This document shows positions 8,454 through 16,806 of a stretch of DNA of 64,000 bases, piece by piece. Source of the DNA: DASUFZ01 sp035541475 (GTDB lineage Bacteria > Myxococcota_A > UBA9160 > SMWR01); NCBI GenBank assembly GCA_035541475.1, contig DATKND010000089.1, positions 13,419 through 77,418 of the forward strand, in the 5' to 3' direction. The translations under genes were made by a program, and so were the position numbers. The notes beneath the pieces were generated by a model. That model searched no databases and was not told the origin of the DNA. It was given only the letters and a program-made list of their open reading frames with translations. Within the stretch, counting starts at the first letter, position 1. Every line of letters begins with the position of its first letter.

Positions 8454-9829
8454 AGCGGATCGTTGCGGCGGCCATCCTGCTGGCCGCGGGCCTCGTGCCG
8501 GCGGGCTGCGCGCGGGACAGGGGTCCGAAGTCGCTCGATGCCGGGCGGCTCGGCACGGTGGACCTCTACGCGCCGAAGGCGCCGCCGCGCGGCTTCGTCT
8601 TTCTCTTCTCGGATCGCGGCGGCCCGACCCCGGAGCTGCGGCGCACCGCGCGCGATCTCGCGCGCGCCGGAGCGGCCACGGTGCTCGTCGACCTCGACGC
8701 ATATCTGAAGGGGCTCGCCGCGAGCAACGACGGCTGCCACTACCTGATCTCCGAGATCGAGGAGCTCTCGAAGCGCGAGCAGCACGATCTCGGCGCCTCC
8801 GGCTACCACTCGCCGGTGCTCGCAGGCGTGGGGCAGGGCGGCACGCTCGCGTACGCGGCGCTCGCGCAGTCGCCGGCGGCGACCGTGGCGGGCGCGGTGG
8901 TCGTCGATCCCGCCGAGAGCCTCGCGACCCGGGTCGCGCTCTGCGAAGGCGCGAAGGCCAGCGCCGATCCGGCGGGCGGCTTTCGCTATGCGCCGTCGAA
9001 GTCGCTGCCCGGCACCTACCGCGTCGCTGCGGATCCCGGCAAGGGACTCGTCGCGGCGATCAAGCAACTGCTCGAGGAGCGCCGCAACGCCTTGCCGGCG
9101 CCGTCGCTGAACGGCCTCCCGCTCGTCAACCTGCCGGCCGAGAAGCCGGGGCCGCTCTTCGCGGTGATCTATTCGGGCGACGGTGGCTGGCGCGACCTCG
9201 ACAAGACGATCGGCGAGTACCTCGCGGGCCACGGCGTTCCGACCGTCGGCGTCGACTGTCTTCGCTACTTCTGGCGGCGCAAGTCACCCGAGGAGGTCGC
9301 GCGCGACCTGGTCTCGATCCTCGAGGTCGAGAGCGCACGCGGCGGTCCGGCGCGCAAGGCCATCCTGATCGGGTACTCGTTCGGCGCCGACATCCTGCCC
9401 TTCACGTACAACCGCCTGCCCGACAAGTGGCGCGAGCGCGTGGTGCAGATCTCGCTGCTCGGCCTCGGATCGCACGCGCCCTTCGAGTTCCACTTGACCG
9501 GCTGGCTGGAGAAGACCGATCAGTCGGCGCTTCCCGTGCTGCCGGAGATCGTGCGCATGGACCTCTCGAAGCTGCAGTGCTTCTACGGCGAGCAGGAGGA
9601 CGACCGGCTCTGCGACAAGCCCGAGCTCGCGGACGCCGAGCTGATCCACACGACCGGCTCCCACCACTTCGACGGCAACTACCCGAAGCTCGCGCAGCGC
9701 ATCCTCGAGGGCGCGATGCGCCGCTATCAGGCTCAGCGCACGACGACTCCGCTCACGCCGCCGGCGATCAACGCGGCCACGTCCGCGAGCACGAAGGCCG
9801 CGGCGAAGCCGCCCGGCGCCGCCAGGTAG
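8450..9829 (+). CDS. acvB: AcvB/VirJ-family periplasmic lipoprotein (lysyl-phosphatidylglycerol hydrolase-like)
   Basis: 459 residues from a proposed CTG at 8450. That start gives KRIVAAAILLAAGLVPAGC, a convincing lipoprotein signal ending at Cys; no ATG, GTG or TTG lies in frame close upstream, and the GTG inside the signal would destroy it. Two alpha/beta-hydrolase-like halves follow: residues 25-215, where the nucleophile position reads GVGQGG, and a VirJ domain (VIYSGDGGWRDLDKTIGEY, GYSFGADILPF with Ser, GSHHFDGNY with His). Agrobacterium AcvB hydrolyses lysyl-phosphatidylglycerol; the facing mprF gene makes that lipid. About the last 30 residues (TTTPLTPPAINAATSAST onward) look like a tail read antisense through the end of mprF. 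Confidence 0.82.
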   Translation: MKRIVAAAILLAAGLVPAGCARDRGPKSLDAGRLGTVDLYAPKAPPRGFVFLFSDRGGPTPELRRTARDLARAGAATVLVDLDAYLKGLAASNDGCHYLISEIEELSKREQHDLGASGYHSPVLAGVGQGGTLAYAALAQSPAATVAGAVVVDPAESLATRVALCEGAKASADPAGGFRYAPSKSLPGTYRVAADPGKGLVAAIKQLLEERRNALPAPSLNGLPLVNLPAEKPGPLFAVIYSGDGGWRDLDKTIGEYLAGHGVPTVGVDCLRYFWRRKSPEEVARDLVSILEVESARGGPARKAILIGYSFGADILPFTYNRLPDKWRERVVQISLLGLGSHAPFEFHLTGWLEKTDQSALPVLPEIVRMDLSKLQCFYGEQEDDRLCDKPELADAELIHTTGSHHFDGNYPKLAQRILEGAMRRYQAQRTTTPLTPPAINAATSASTKAAAKPPGAAR

Positions 9830-12285
9830 CGGGGCTCCCAGGTCGGATCGAATTTCTCCTTGAAGGCACGCAAGCCCTGGAAGTTGTAGAAGTTCTCGCC
9901 GTGGCGGAAGAGCAGCGCGCCGAGCCGGTTCCAGAGCGGCGCCAATCGGTGTCGCTCGAAGCCCGAGAGCGGCGCCATGCCGAGGCTGAACCAGCGGTAG
10001 CCCTGATCCTGACCCCACAGGAGAAGCTGCGTGAAGAGGTATTCCATCACGCCGCTCGGCGCCTCGCGCGAGTGGCGCATCAGGTCGATCGAGACCTCCT
10101 CCTTGGCGTCGCTGGCCCAGATGTTCGAGAAGGCGATCAGTTCCTCGCCGCGCCAGACGAGCGCCATCGGCGTGCGCGAGAGATACGCGGGATCGAAGAA
10201 TCCGAGCGAGAAGCGCTTCTCGCGCGTCTGCTTGCTCGCGAGCCATGCATCGCTGACGGGCCGGAGCTTCGGCATCAGCTCGGGGACCCGGTCGCGCGGC
10301 ACGACCTCGAAGCGACAGCCCTCGCGCTCGACACGCCGGAGCGTATTGCGAATGCTCTTGCGTCCGCCGCCTTCCATCGTGAAGCCGTCGAGCGGCACGC
10401 GCGCCTCCTCGCCGATCCGGCGCAGCACCAGGCCGAGATCGAGGTAGACGGGGAGGTCGGCGGTCTGCACCTCGTAGAACGCGCATTGCCCGCCGTGCTG
10501 GTCGGCGAGCTCGCGGAACTGCCAGGCCAGCTCGCGTCGCACCTCGGGCGGTCCGACCGGGTCGCTCATCGCGATCCAGCTGCGGCGGCGGACCCCGTAC
10601 ATCAGGAAGCCGGTGCCGGAGGGGTGGAAGAGCAGCGGCTTGTCGCCGACGAGCGCGAGGTGGGCCTCCGCGTTCGGCGCGCCGATGACCAGCGGCGTTA
10701 CGCGCTCGATCTCCTCGGGAGTCGGCAGGCTGGGTGGCGCCGAGGCGGGTCGGAGCAGGCGCGCCACCGCGTACGCGCCGAGCAGCACTGCCGCGCCGGC
10801 GAGCGCGCGCAGCGAGCGCGGCGCATGGCCCTCGAGCTCGAACTGCCACCACAGCTCGTGCTGGTACTCGACCTGTCGGTACGCGAGCAGCACGATGAAG
10901 CCGGTGCCGAGCAGCAGGATCGCGATCGCCGTCGTCCAGCCTGGCGAGAAGGGCTGGGTGAGCAGCGAGCTCCGCCGGTAGAAGAAGCGATGGCAGGGCG
11001 CGAGCGCGATCGCCATCGCGACCAGCACGCTCGCCTCCTCCCAGTCGAGCCCCTTCGCGAGCTCGAGCACCGCGCCGACCAGGAACACGGTGAGCGTCAG
11101 GCTGTAGGCCGCATCGACCCGCTGCTGGATCGCGCGCGCGAGCAGCACGAGCACGACGCCGAGGAGGCTCGCCGTGAAGTGCGAGATCTCGACCAGCGGC
11201 AGCGGCAGGACGCGGTCGATCGCTTCCATGCGGCCGGGCGCCGCGGGCGTCGCGCCCGAGACGAGCAGCAGCGCGCCGGCTGCGAACGTCGCGACGGCCA
11301 GAGCGCGCGGCACGAACTCGGGAGCCCACTGCGCGAGCAGGCTGCGCGCCGCGAGCAGCACGTGGCGCCGCTGCAGCAGCTCGAAGCCGGTGAAGAGCGA
11401 GATCGCGGCGCCGAGCGGGATCAGGTAGTAGACGATGCGATAGGCGAGCGCCGAGCCGAGCACTACGTCACCCGGCAGATACGGTCCGAGCAGCACGACG
11501 AGCACCGTCTCGAACACGCCGAGGCCGGCGGGCACGTGGCTCACGAGCCCGACCACCTGCGCCAGCAGGTAGATGCCGAGAACCAGCGCGAACGTGACCC
11601 CGGGCGGATGCGGCAGCAGCACGTAGAGGATGGAGCCCGCCAGCAGCCAGTCGCAGCTCGAGAGCCCGATCTGGAGGAAGGTCGTGCCGGGGCCGGGGTG
11701 CGGGAGCTCGAACTCGCGCAGGCGCAGCACCGGACGGCGGAGCCCGGTCAGCGCCCAGAGCACCAGCAGCAGGACCAGGACGACACCGAGCGGTCTCGTG
11801 GTCGCGACCCAGGAGTGCCACGACGCCGGCAGCGCGATCGCCTCGAGCGCGAGCGTCACGCCGCCCACCGTGAGGAAGCCGAGCCAGAAGGTCACGGCGT
11901 TGAAGCTGATCACGCGCGCGAGGTCGGCAGCCGAGACACCCCACGTCGTGTACATGCGGTAGCGAACCGCGGTGCCGCCGAGGAACGAGAACCCGAGGTT
12001 GTGGCTGAAGACGTAGGCGACGAAGGACGCGAGGCCGATGCGGCTGTACGGAAGGCGCACGCCGGTGAAGCGCAGCGCGAGCGTGTCGTAGCCGGTGAGG
12101 CAGCCGTAGCTCGCGAGGCAGAACACGAGCGCGAGTCCCAGGTGGCTCCACGGGATCGCGGCCAGGTGCGCGATCACGTCGCCGGCGTGGAACTCGCGCA
12201 GCTCGCGATCGAGGATCCACGCCGCGAGCCCGAAGAGCGTCAGCCCGACGACAGGGCCCAGCGCGGCGGCGATCCGCTCTTTCAT
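9733..12285 (-). CDS. mprF: Bifunctional lysylphosphatidylglycerol synthetase/flippase MprF
   Basis: 850 residues, close to the 840 of Staphylococcus MprF. The N-terminal half is a polytopic flippase domain of many hydrophobic segments (from WILDRELREFHAGDVIAHL onward); the C-terminal third, from about residue 540, is the DUF2156/GNAT-like synthase that moves lysine from Lys-tRNA to phosphatidylglycerol (motifs GGGRKSIRNTLRR, SIDLMRHS, GMAPLSGFE, FYNFQGLRAFKEKFDPTW). Lysinylated lipid lowers surface negative charge and protects against cationic peptides and acid. The gene converges on acvB with a 97-bp overlap of coding sequence. Family identity is strong; whether Lys or another amino acid is transferred cannot be seen. 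Confidence 0.93.
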   Translation of the reverse strand: MKERIAAALGPVVGLTLFGLAAWILDRELREFHAGDVIAHLAAIPWSHLGLALVFCLASYGCLTGYDTLALRFTGVRLPYSRIGLASFVAYVFSHNLGFSFLGGTAVRYRMYTTWGVSAADLARVISFNAVTFWLGFLTVGGVTLALEAIALPASWHSWVATTRPLGVVLVLLLVLWALTGLRRPVLRLREFELPHPGPGTTFLQIGLSSCDWLLAGSILYVLLPHPPGVTFALVLGIYLLAQVVGLVSHVPAGLGVFETVLVVLLGPYLPGDVVLGSALAYRIVYYLIPLGAAISLFTGFELLQRRHVLLAARSLLAQWAPEFVPRALAVATFAAGALLLVSGATPAAPGRMEAIDRVLPLPLVEISHFTASLLGVVLVLLARAIQQRVDAAYSLTLTVFLVGAVLELAKGLDWEEASVLVAMAIALAPCHRFFYRRSSLLTQPFSPGWTTAIAILLLGTGFIVLLAYRQVEYQHELWWQFELEGHAPRSLRALAGAAVLLGAYAVARLLRPASAPPSLPTPEEIERVTPLVIGAPNAEAHLALVGDKPLLFHPSGTGFLMYGVRRRSWIAMSDPVGPPEVRRELAWQFRELADQHGGQCAFYEVQTADLPVYLDLGLVLRRIGEEARVPLDGFTMEGGGRKSIRNTLRRVEREGCRFEVVPRDRVPELMPKLRPVSDAWLASKQTREKRFSLGFFDPAYLSRTPMALVWRGEELIAFSNIWASDAKEEVSIDLMRHSREAPSGVMEYLFTQLLLWGQDQGYRWFSLGMAPLSGFERHRLAPLWNRLGALLFRHGENFYNFQGLRAFKEKFDPTWEPRYLAAPGGFAAAFVLADVAALIAGGVSGVVVR

Positions 12286-12326
12286 GGCGGCGGAGTGTAT
12301 CGGCGCCCGTGGTCGGGAGGTGTGGC

Positions 12327-13181
12327 CTAGAGAGTGCCGTCGGCCAGCATGTCGGCCGGGTCGCGCAGATCGACGGCCCCGAGGTAGCCGCCGCCCGATG
12401 CGATCGCGTCGTGCACGGCGTAGCCCAGCAGCTCCTGAGCCTGGCGCGGAAGCCGCCGCGCGACCTCCGGCGGCGTCCCCAGGTAGTGGTTCTCCTCGGT
12501 GCGAAGCCATCCGACCACGTAGGAGAGGTGGACGCCGCGCCGCCACGCGTCGCGCGTCGAGTTGGCGCCGCCGCCGTGGATCGTCGAGCCGAGATAGAGG
12601 ACGGACGCGCCGGCCGGCATCTCGGCGTCGGCGATCTCGTGCTCATCGGGCTTGCGGTCGAGCGGCCAGCGGTGGCTGCCCGGCACCACGCGCGTCGCGC
12701 CGTTCTCGCGGCGGAATTCGACGAGCGCGGTGATCGAGGCGACCTGGAGCTCCGGGTGCGGCCGCGGCACGTGGATCCACACGAGCTCGTCGCGGTGCAG
12801 GAGCTGCGCCTCGGAGCCCGGACCGCGGTCGAGCAGATGCGCGACGTTCACCTGGTAGCGCGCGCAGGAAGGACCGAGGACGGCGTCGCAGGCCGCGAGC
12901 AGCAGCGGATGACAGAGCACGTCGGTCGCGAACGACGGCGACTTCGCCGCGAGCGAGGTGAGGTGGCGTGTGCGCTTTCCGAAGAACCACGCGATCGCGG
13001 GATTCAGATGCGCGCGCGCGGGGTCGGCCTGCGCGAGGTGAGGATCCACCTCCGCGTTGATGCGCGAGAGCGCGGACGCGTCGAGCAGGTCCTCGACGAT
13101 CACGCCGCCGTGCTCGAGCAGCGCCGCGACGACGGTGTCGGCGCCGTCGATCGTGCGGAGTCGCGGTAGCTCGGCAGCCAC
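12327..13181 (-). CDS. Phytanoyl-CoA dioxygenase (PhyH) family protein
   Basis: 284 residues from GTG at 13181 (a TTG at 13187, overlapping the previous TGA, is the alternative). It is a non-haem Fe(II)/2-oxoglutarate oxygenase: LLHRDE gives the HxD pair, TIHGGGANST the distal His, and RRGVHLSYVVGW the arginine that binds 2-oxoglutarate. PGSHRWP before the distal His is characteristic of PhyH-like proteins. Substrates range from acyl-CoAs to small metabolites. It directly follows the amidohydrolase gene on the same strand (2-bp spacing), itself preceded by an LLM oxidoreductase, so the three are probably one operon. Confidence 0.85.
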   Translation of the reverse strand: MAAELPRLRTIDGADTVVAALLEHGGVIVEDLLDASALSRINAEVDPHLAQADPARAHLNPAIAWFFGKRTRHLTSLAAKSPSFATDVLCHPLLLAACDAVLGPSCARYQVNVAHLLDRGPGSEAQLLHRDELVWIHVPRPHPELQVASITALVEFRRENGATRVVPGSHRWPLDRKPDEHEIADAEMPAGASVLYLGSTIHGGGANSTRDAWRRGVHLSYVVGWLRTEENHYLGTPPEVARRLPRQAQELLGYAVHDAIASGGGYLGAVDLRDPADMLADGTL

Positions 13182-13183
13182 GG

Positions 13184-14365
13184 TCAAGCCGGCCGGAGCG
13201 CGTTGAGCTCGCGGGTGTTGTCGCGCAGGATCCGGCGCTTCGAGTCGTCGTCGAACTTCGCGAGCTCGGAGACGTAGTCGAGCGGCTGCGGCATGCCCTC
13301 GATGTGCGGCCAGTCGGAGCCGAAGATCACACGTGAGGCGCCCATCAAGGAGACGACCTCGTGGACGTCGTCCTCCCAGAAGGGATTGATCCAGACGTTG
13401 CGGCGAAAGAGGTCCGCCGGGTGCTGTTTGTAGTAGCCGGGTGTGCGCGCCGCCGACTGCTGGAGCTTGCGGAAGAGGTCCGGCAGGAACTCCGAGCCGT
13501 TCTCGATCGATGCGATGCGGAGGTTCGGGAAGCGCTCGAAGAGCTTCTCGAAGGCGACCGTGATCAGCCAGTCGTAGGCGGCGCGCTCGATGTTGAGCGC
13601 CTTGATGGATGGCTTCCAGCCCTCGTCGAATTTCGCTCCGAAGCCGTCCTGCGTGTAACCGTTCGTGGTGTAGCCGGAGTCGCCGGCGTGCACGACCACG
13701 GCGATGCCGGACTCGGCGACGCGCGCCCAGAAGGGATCGAAGCGCGGATCGGCGGGGCTGCGCGGTCCGGTCGGCGTCCACACGGGCGCCGGACGCATGC
13801 AGACCACGCGCGCTCCGCGCGAGAGCGCCCAGTCGAGCTCGCGCACCGCCCAGTCGACGTCGCCGAGCGCGAGGTAGGGCGCCGCGAATATGCGGTTCTG
13901 GTACGCGAAGCCCCAGTCCTCGTCGAGCCACTGGTTGAAGGCGCGGAAGGTCCAGCAGACCGCCTCGACGTCGTGCTTCAAGAGCTCCTCGTAGAGCATG
14001 CCGAGGGTCGGAAAGAGCCAGCAGGCCTCGAGCCCCTGCGCGTCGAGCGCGCGGATGCGCGCGTCGCGGTCGCGGTACTCCGCGGGGATCGGCTCGCGCT
14101 CGCGCAGGAACTCGAGCGGGTTCTTGCCCTCCGGGTTGCCGCGGAAGTAGGCGTGCATCGCGCCCGCCTTCGCGACCGGATCGAAGGTCGGGTTCACGAC
14201 CGCGCGGCTGACCTTGCCGCCGACCACGTGGTACTTGCGCCCCTCGATCGTGGCCCACTGCACGGTGCGCGGGCCGCGCTTCGGGTCGAGGTGACGCGTG
14301 AAGGCGTCGAGCGCCTCGTAGTAGTGGTTGTCGGCATCGAAGGGGCGGAAGGGCAAGGTCGTCAC
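13184..14365 (-). CDS. Amidohydrolase-2 family protein (ACMSD-like metal hydrolase)
   Basis: 393 residues. The start is GTG at 14365, with GAGGA six bases upstream. The fold opens with FDADNHYYE, where the classic DxHxH metal motif is reduced to DADNH, a variant common in this clade; VVVHAGDSGY carries the next His and MGASRVIFGSDWPHIEGMPQPLDYV the catalytic Asp and following His. Homologues with this HYYE opening are found beside LLM oxidoreductases and SDRs in actinobacterial and deltaproteobacterial degradative clusters. The reaction is not known; decarboxylation or hydrolysis are both possible. It lies between an LLM gene upstream and a PhyH gene downstream. Confidence 0.85.
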   Translation of the reverse strand: MTTLPFRPFDADNHYYEALDAFTRHLDPKRGPRTVQWATIEGRKYHVVGGKVSRAVVNPTFDPVAKAGAMHAYFRGNPEGKNPLEFLREREPIPAEYRDRDARIRALDAQGLEACWLFPTLGMLYEELLKHDVEAVCWTFRAFNQWLDEDWGFAYQNRIFAAPYLALGDVDWAVRELDWALSRGARVVCMRPAPVWTPTGPRSPADPRFDPFWARVAESGIAVVVHAGDSGYTTNGYTQDGFGAKFDEGWKPSIKALNIERAAYDWLITVAFEKLFERFPNLRIASIENGSEFLPDLFRKLQQSAARTPGYYKQHPADLFRRNVWINPFWEDDVHEVVSLMGASRVIFGSDWPHIEGMPQPLDYVSELAKFDDDSKRRILRDNTRELNALRPA

Positions 14366-14394
14366 GGAGAGTCCTCGATTGACTGCGGGCCAGC

Positions 14395-15420
14395 TTATCG
14401 CCCCTCGCGCAGGGCGGCGATCGCGCGGGCGACCTTCGCGTCGTGCGTCGGGTCGTCCGGCAACGGGAAGGTCAGGCTGGTCGCGAGGCCGCCGTACCAC
14501 TCGCGCAGTACGCCCGCGATCTCGTCGTAGGAGCCCTGCGGCACGAGCGCGTCGAGCATCGCGTCCGTGATCGCGCCCTTCATATCGGCCCAGCGTCCTT
14601 CGCGCGTCAGCGCGTGGAGCTTCTCGCCGACCTCGCGCCAGCCGTGGAGCTCGAGCGTCGGCCAGTAGGCGGGAGTCGAGTAGAGGAAGGTCAGCAGCTC
14701 GCGCACGTGCTCGCGCTCGGCCGCGATCTCCGACGCGGTCGCGCCCGTGATCACGAGTCCGCCCGCCATCAGCTCGAGGCTCGAGGCGTCGCGGCCGGCG
14801 CGCGCGGCGCCGCGCGCGAGCGAGGGTCGCGTCAATTCGCGCAAGGTGCGCGGCGCGCTGCCGGTCGGATGCGTGAGCATGCCGTCCGCGACCTCGCCCG
14901 CGAGCTCGCTCATGCGCGGCCCGACCGCGCCGAGGAGCAGCGGGATGTCGGGGTGCTCGATCGGGCCGGGGTTGAAGAAGGGCTGGAGCCTGGTGAAGCG
15001 GTAGTGCTCGCCGCGGAAGTCGAGCGCGCCGCCATGCTGAAAGGCCGCGAAGATCGCGCGCAGCGAGAGCACGTACTCGCGCATGCGCGGAACCGGCGCC
15101 GTCCACGGAGTCGAATAGCGGCCGACGATGTTGCCGCGCACCTGCGTGCCGAGCCCGAGCTCGAAGCGCCCGCCCGACACCGACTGGAGATCCCACGCCG
15201 CGATCGCGACGAGCATGGGGCTCCGCGGGAAGGACACGAGCACGCTCGTGCGCGCCACGAGCTTCGTCGTCGCGCGGAGCGCCGCCTGCGAGAGCAGCAA
15301 GCCGTCGTGGAGCGCGTCGGGGATGCAGAGGCCGTCGTAGCCGAGTGACTCGACGCGGCGCGCGTGCGACTCGACGTAGGCGAGCCCCATGCGCTGATCC
15401 ATGCTGGCGAAGACCCGCAT
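14395..15420 (-). CDS. LLM-class (F420- or flavin-dependent) oxidoreductase
   Basis: 341 residues with the luciferase-like TIM barrel. Visible features are the opening MRVFASMDQRMGLAYVESHARRVESLGYDG, the SGGRFELGLGTQVRGN loop that binds the cofactor phosphate, and GAVGPRMSELAGEVADGMLTH before the C-terminal helices. The TSVLVSFPRSPM strand matches the subgroup usually annotated as F420-dependent. It is the first gene of a three-gene minus-strand unit with the amidohydrolase and PhyH genes. Its 5' end lies 44 bp from the start of the divergent SDR, so the promoter region is shared. Confidence 0.88.
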   Translation of the reverse strand: MRVFASMDQRMGLAYVESHARRVESLGYDGLCIPDALHDGLLLSQAALRATTKLVARTSVLVSFPRSPMLVAIAAWDLQSVSGGRFELGLGTQVRGNIVGRYSTPWTAPVPRMREYVLSLRAIFAAFQHGGALDFRGEHYRFTRLQPFFNPGPIEHPDIPLLLGAVGPRMSELAGEVADGMLTHPTGSAPRTLRELTRPSLARGAARAGRDASSLELMAGGLVITGATASEIAAEREHVRELLTFLYSTPAYWPTLELHGWREVGEKLHALTREGRWADMKGAITDAMLDALVPQGSYDEIAGVLREWYGGLATSLTFPLPDDPTHDAKVARAIAALREGR

Positions 15421-15464
15421 ATGCGGTGGCGCAGTCTACGCCAGCGCGACATCATGCGGCCCTC

Positions 15465-16235
15465 GTGGATCGCGACGGCGTGCGCAACCTCTTCGATCTC
15501 TCCGGGCGCGTCGCCATCGTGACGGGCGGGACGCGCGGCATCGGTCGCGCGATCGCGGAGGGCTTCGCGGCGGCCGGGGCGAAGGTCGTCGTCGCGAGCC
15601 GCAAGGCCGAGGCCTGCGCCGAGACCGAGGCGGCGCTCCGCGCGAAGGGCTACGAGGCGCTCGGCGTGCCGACGCACCTCGGCTCACTCGACGCGCTCGG
15701 GCCGCTCGTGGAGAAGACCGTCGACCGCTTCGGTCGTCTCGACATCGTCGTCAACAACGCCGCGACGGCGTTGACGGAGCCGATCGGGCGCTTCACGCAA
15801 CCGGCCTGGGACAAGGTCTTCGAGGTGGATCTCCGCGGTCCCGTCTTCCTGATCCAGGCGGCGCTGCCGCACCTCGAGAAGAGCCCGTGCGCGGCGGTCG
15901 TCAACGTGATCTCGGCGGGCGCGTTCCTGTTCGCGGTCAATCAGTCGATGTACGCCGCCGCCAAGGCCGCGCTGATGGCGTTCACGCGCTCGATGGCGGC
16001 CGACCTCGCTTCGCGCGGCATCCGCGTCAACGCGCTCGCGCCCGGCACCGTCGACACCGACATGGTTCGCAACAACCCGCCGGCCGTGCAGCAGATGATG
16101 GCCAACGCGAGCTTCCAGAAGCGCGCCGCGCACCCCGACGAGATGGTCGGCCCGGCACTCTTCCTCGCGTCCGACGCCGCGAGCTTCGTCACGGGGCAGG
16201 TCGTGATCGCGGACGGCGGACTGACGCCGCACTGA
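15465..16235 (+). CDS. Short-chain dehydrogenase/reductase (SDR)
   Basis: 256 residues from GTG at 15465 (GTG at 15480 also possible). Classical SDR: the NAD(P)-binding TGGTRGIGRA near residue 20, NNAA near 95, the catalytic Ser in VISAG, and YAAAK as the Tyr-Lys pair. ASRKAEAC after the second strand suggests NADP preference (Arg in that loop). The C-terminus VTGQVVIADGGLTPH is typical. It is divergent from the LLM/amidohydrolase/PhyH operon and ends 16 bp before a perfect hairpin that probably terminates it. Confidence 0.9.
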   Translation: MDRDGVRNLFDLSGRVAIVTGGTRGIGRAIAEGFAAAGAKVVVASRKAEACAETEAALRAKGYEALGVPTHLGSLDALGPLVEKTVDRFGRLDIVVNNAATALTEPIGRFTQPAWDKVFEVDLRGPVFLIQAALPHLEKSPCAAVVNVISAGAFLFAVNQSMYAAAKAALMAFTRSMAADLASRGIRVNALAPGTVDTDMVRNNPPAVQQMMANASFQKRAAHPDEMVGPALFLASDAASFVTGQVVIADGGLTPH

Positions 16236-16251
16236 GACTGCACAAATGCGT

Positions 16252-16273
16252 CGCTCTCGCTCGCGCGAGAGCG
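16252..16273. terminator. Perfect hairpin between convergent genes, probable bidirectional terminator
   Basis: Arms CGCTCTCGC (16252-16260) and GCGAGAGCG (16265-16273) pair perfectly around a TCGC loop. The site lies in the 46-bp gap between the SDR stop (16235) and the stop of the converging membrane-protein gene (16282). Only a TTT run follows on the plus strand, so it is not a textbook intrinsic terminator. Confidence 0.55.
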
Positions 16274-16281
16274 GCAGCGTT

Positions 16282-16803
16282 TCAGGTGGCCGGTTCCGAC
16301 AGCTCCTTCCGAATCGCTTGCGTGATCGTGTTTGCGGAGCGGGCGATCGCCCGCTGGATCAAGAACCACGCGAAGAGACCGAACCCGATCCAGATGAACG
16401 CGAGTGCGAGCACCATCGCGACGGGCGTCTGTGCCGCGGCAGGACCCGGAGGTTGCGTGAGGACGCCGTAGAGGAAGCGGATTCCTCCCAGGATCATCAA
16501 GCAGGCACACCACGCGGACAAGAAGAAGCGAGGGAATCGAGAGAGGCGCAGCACACCAACCAGAGAGGATCCGACCGGGGAGGGTGTGAGAGATCCCACG
16601 AACTCGAAATGGCGCCGGTTGCGCCCTTCGATAGTGGCGAGGACGCGAGCGTACGAGACCCGCGCGGTGAGATAGGCGGTGTACCAGGGCGTCCGCTCGA
16701 GAACTTTCGAAGCGTGCTCGAGTCGTCGGATCGCGGTAGCGACCGGTAGTTCCGAATCGATGCGCAGGGGCGCGGAGAGGAAGATCCCGGGGCTGCGTGT
16801 CAC
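16282..16803 (-). CDS. Small membrane protein of unknown function
   Basis: 173 residues from GTG. I do not recognise a family. Residues 1-75 are polar; two hydrophobic segments follow, about 92-112 (FFLSAWCACLMILGGIRFLY) and 126-150 (VAMVLALAFIWIGFGLFAWF), joined by a Pro/Ala-rich loop, then a short basic tail. Coding strand support comes from its position: the GTG begins 3 bp after the stop of the SDR gene, as the fourth gene of a sulfotransferase, DUF1214, SDR operon. Base composition is less GC-biased than the neighbours, which may point to a different origin or weaker constraint. Confidence 0.6.
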   Translation of the reverse strand: MTRSPGIFLSAPLRIDSELPVATAIRRLEHASKVLERTPWYTAYLTARVSYARVLATIEGRNRRHFEFVGSLTPSPVGSSLVGVLRLSRFPRFFLSAWCACLMILGGIRFLYGVLTQPPGPAAAQTPVAMVLALAFIWIGFGLFAWFLIQRAIARSANTITQAIRKELSEPAT

Positions 16804-16806
16804 CGC

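Noticed and set aside
9427..12330. A 967-codon plus-strand frame, highly charged
   Set aside because: It is the reverse complement of mprF; its Glu/Arg/His-rich repeats arise from the antisense reading of hydrophobic codons.
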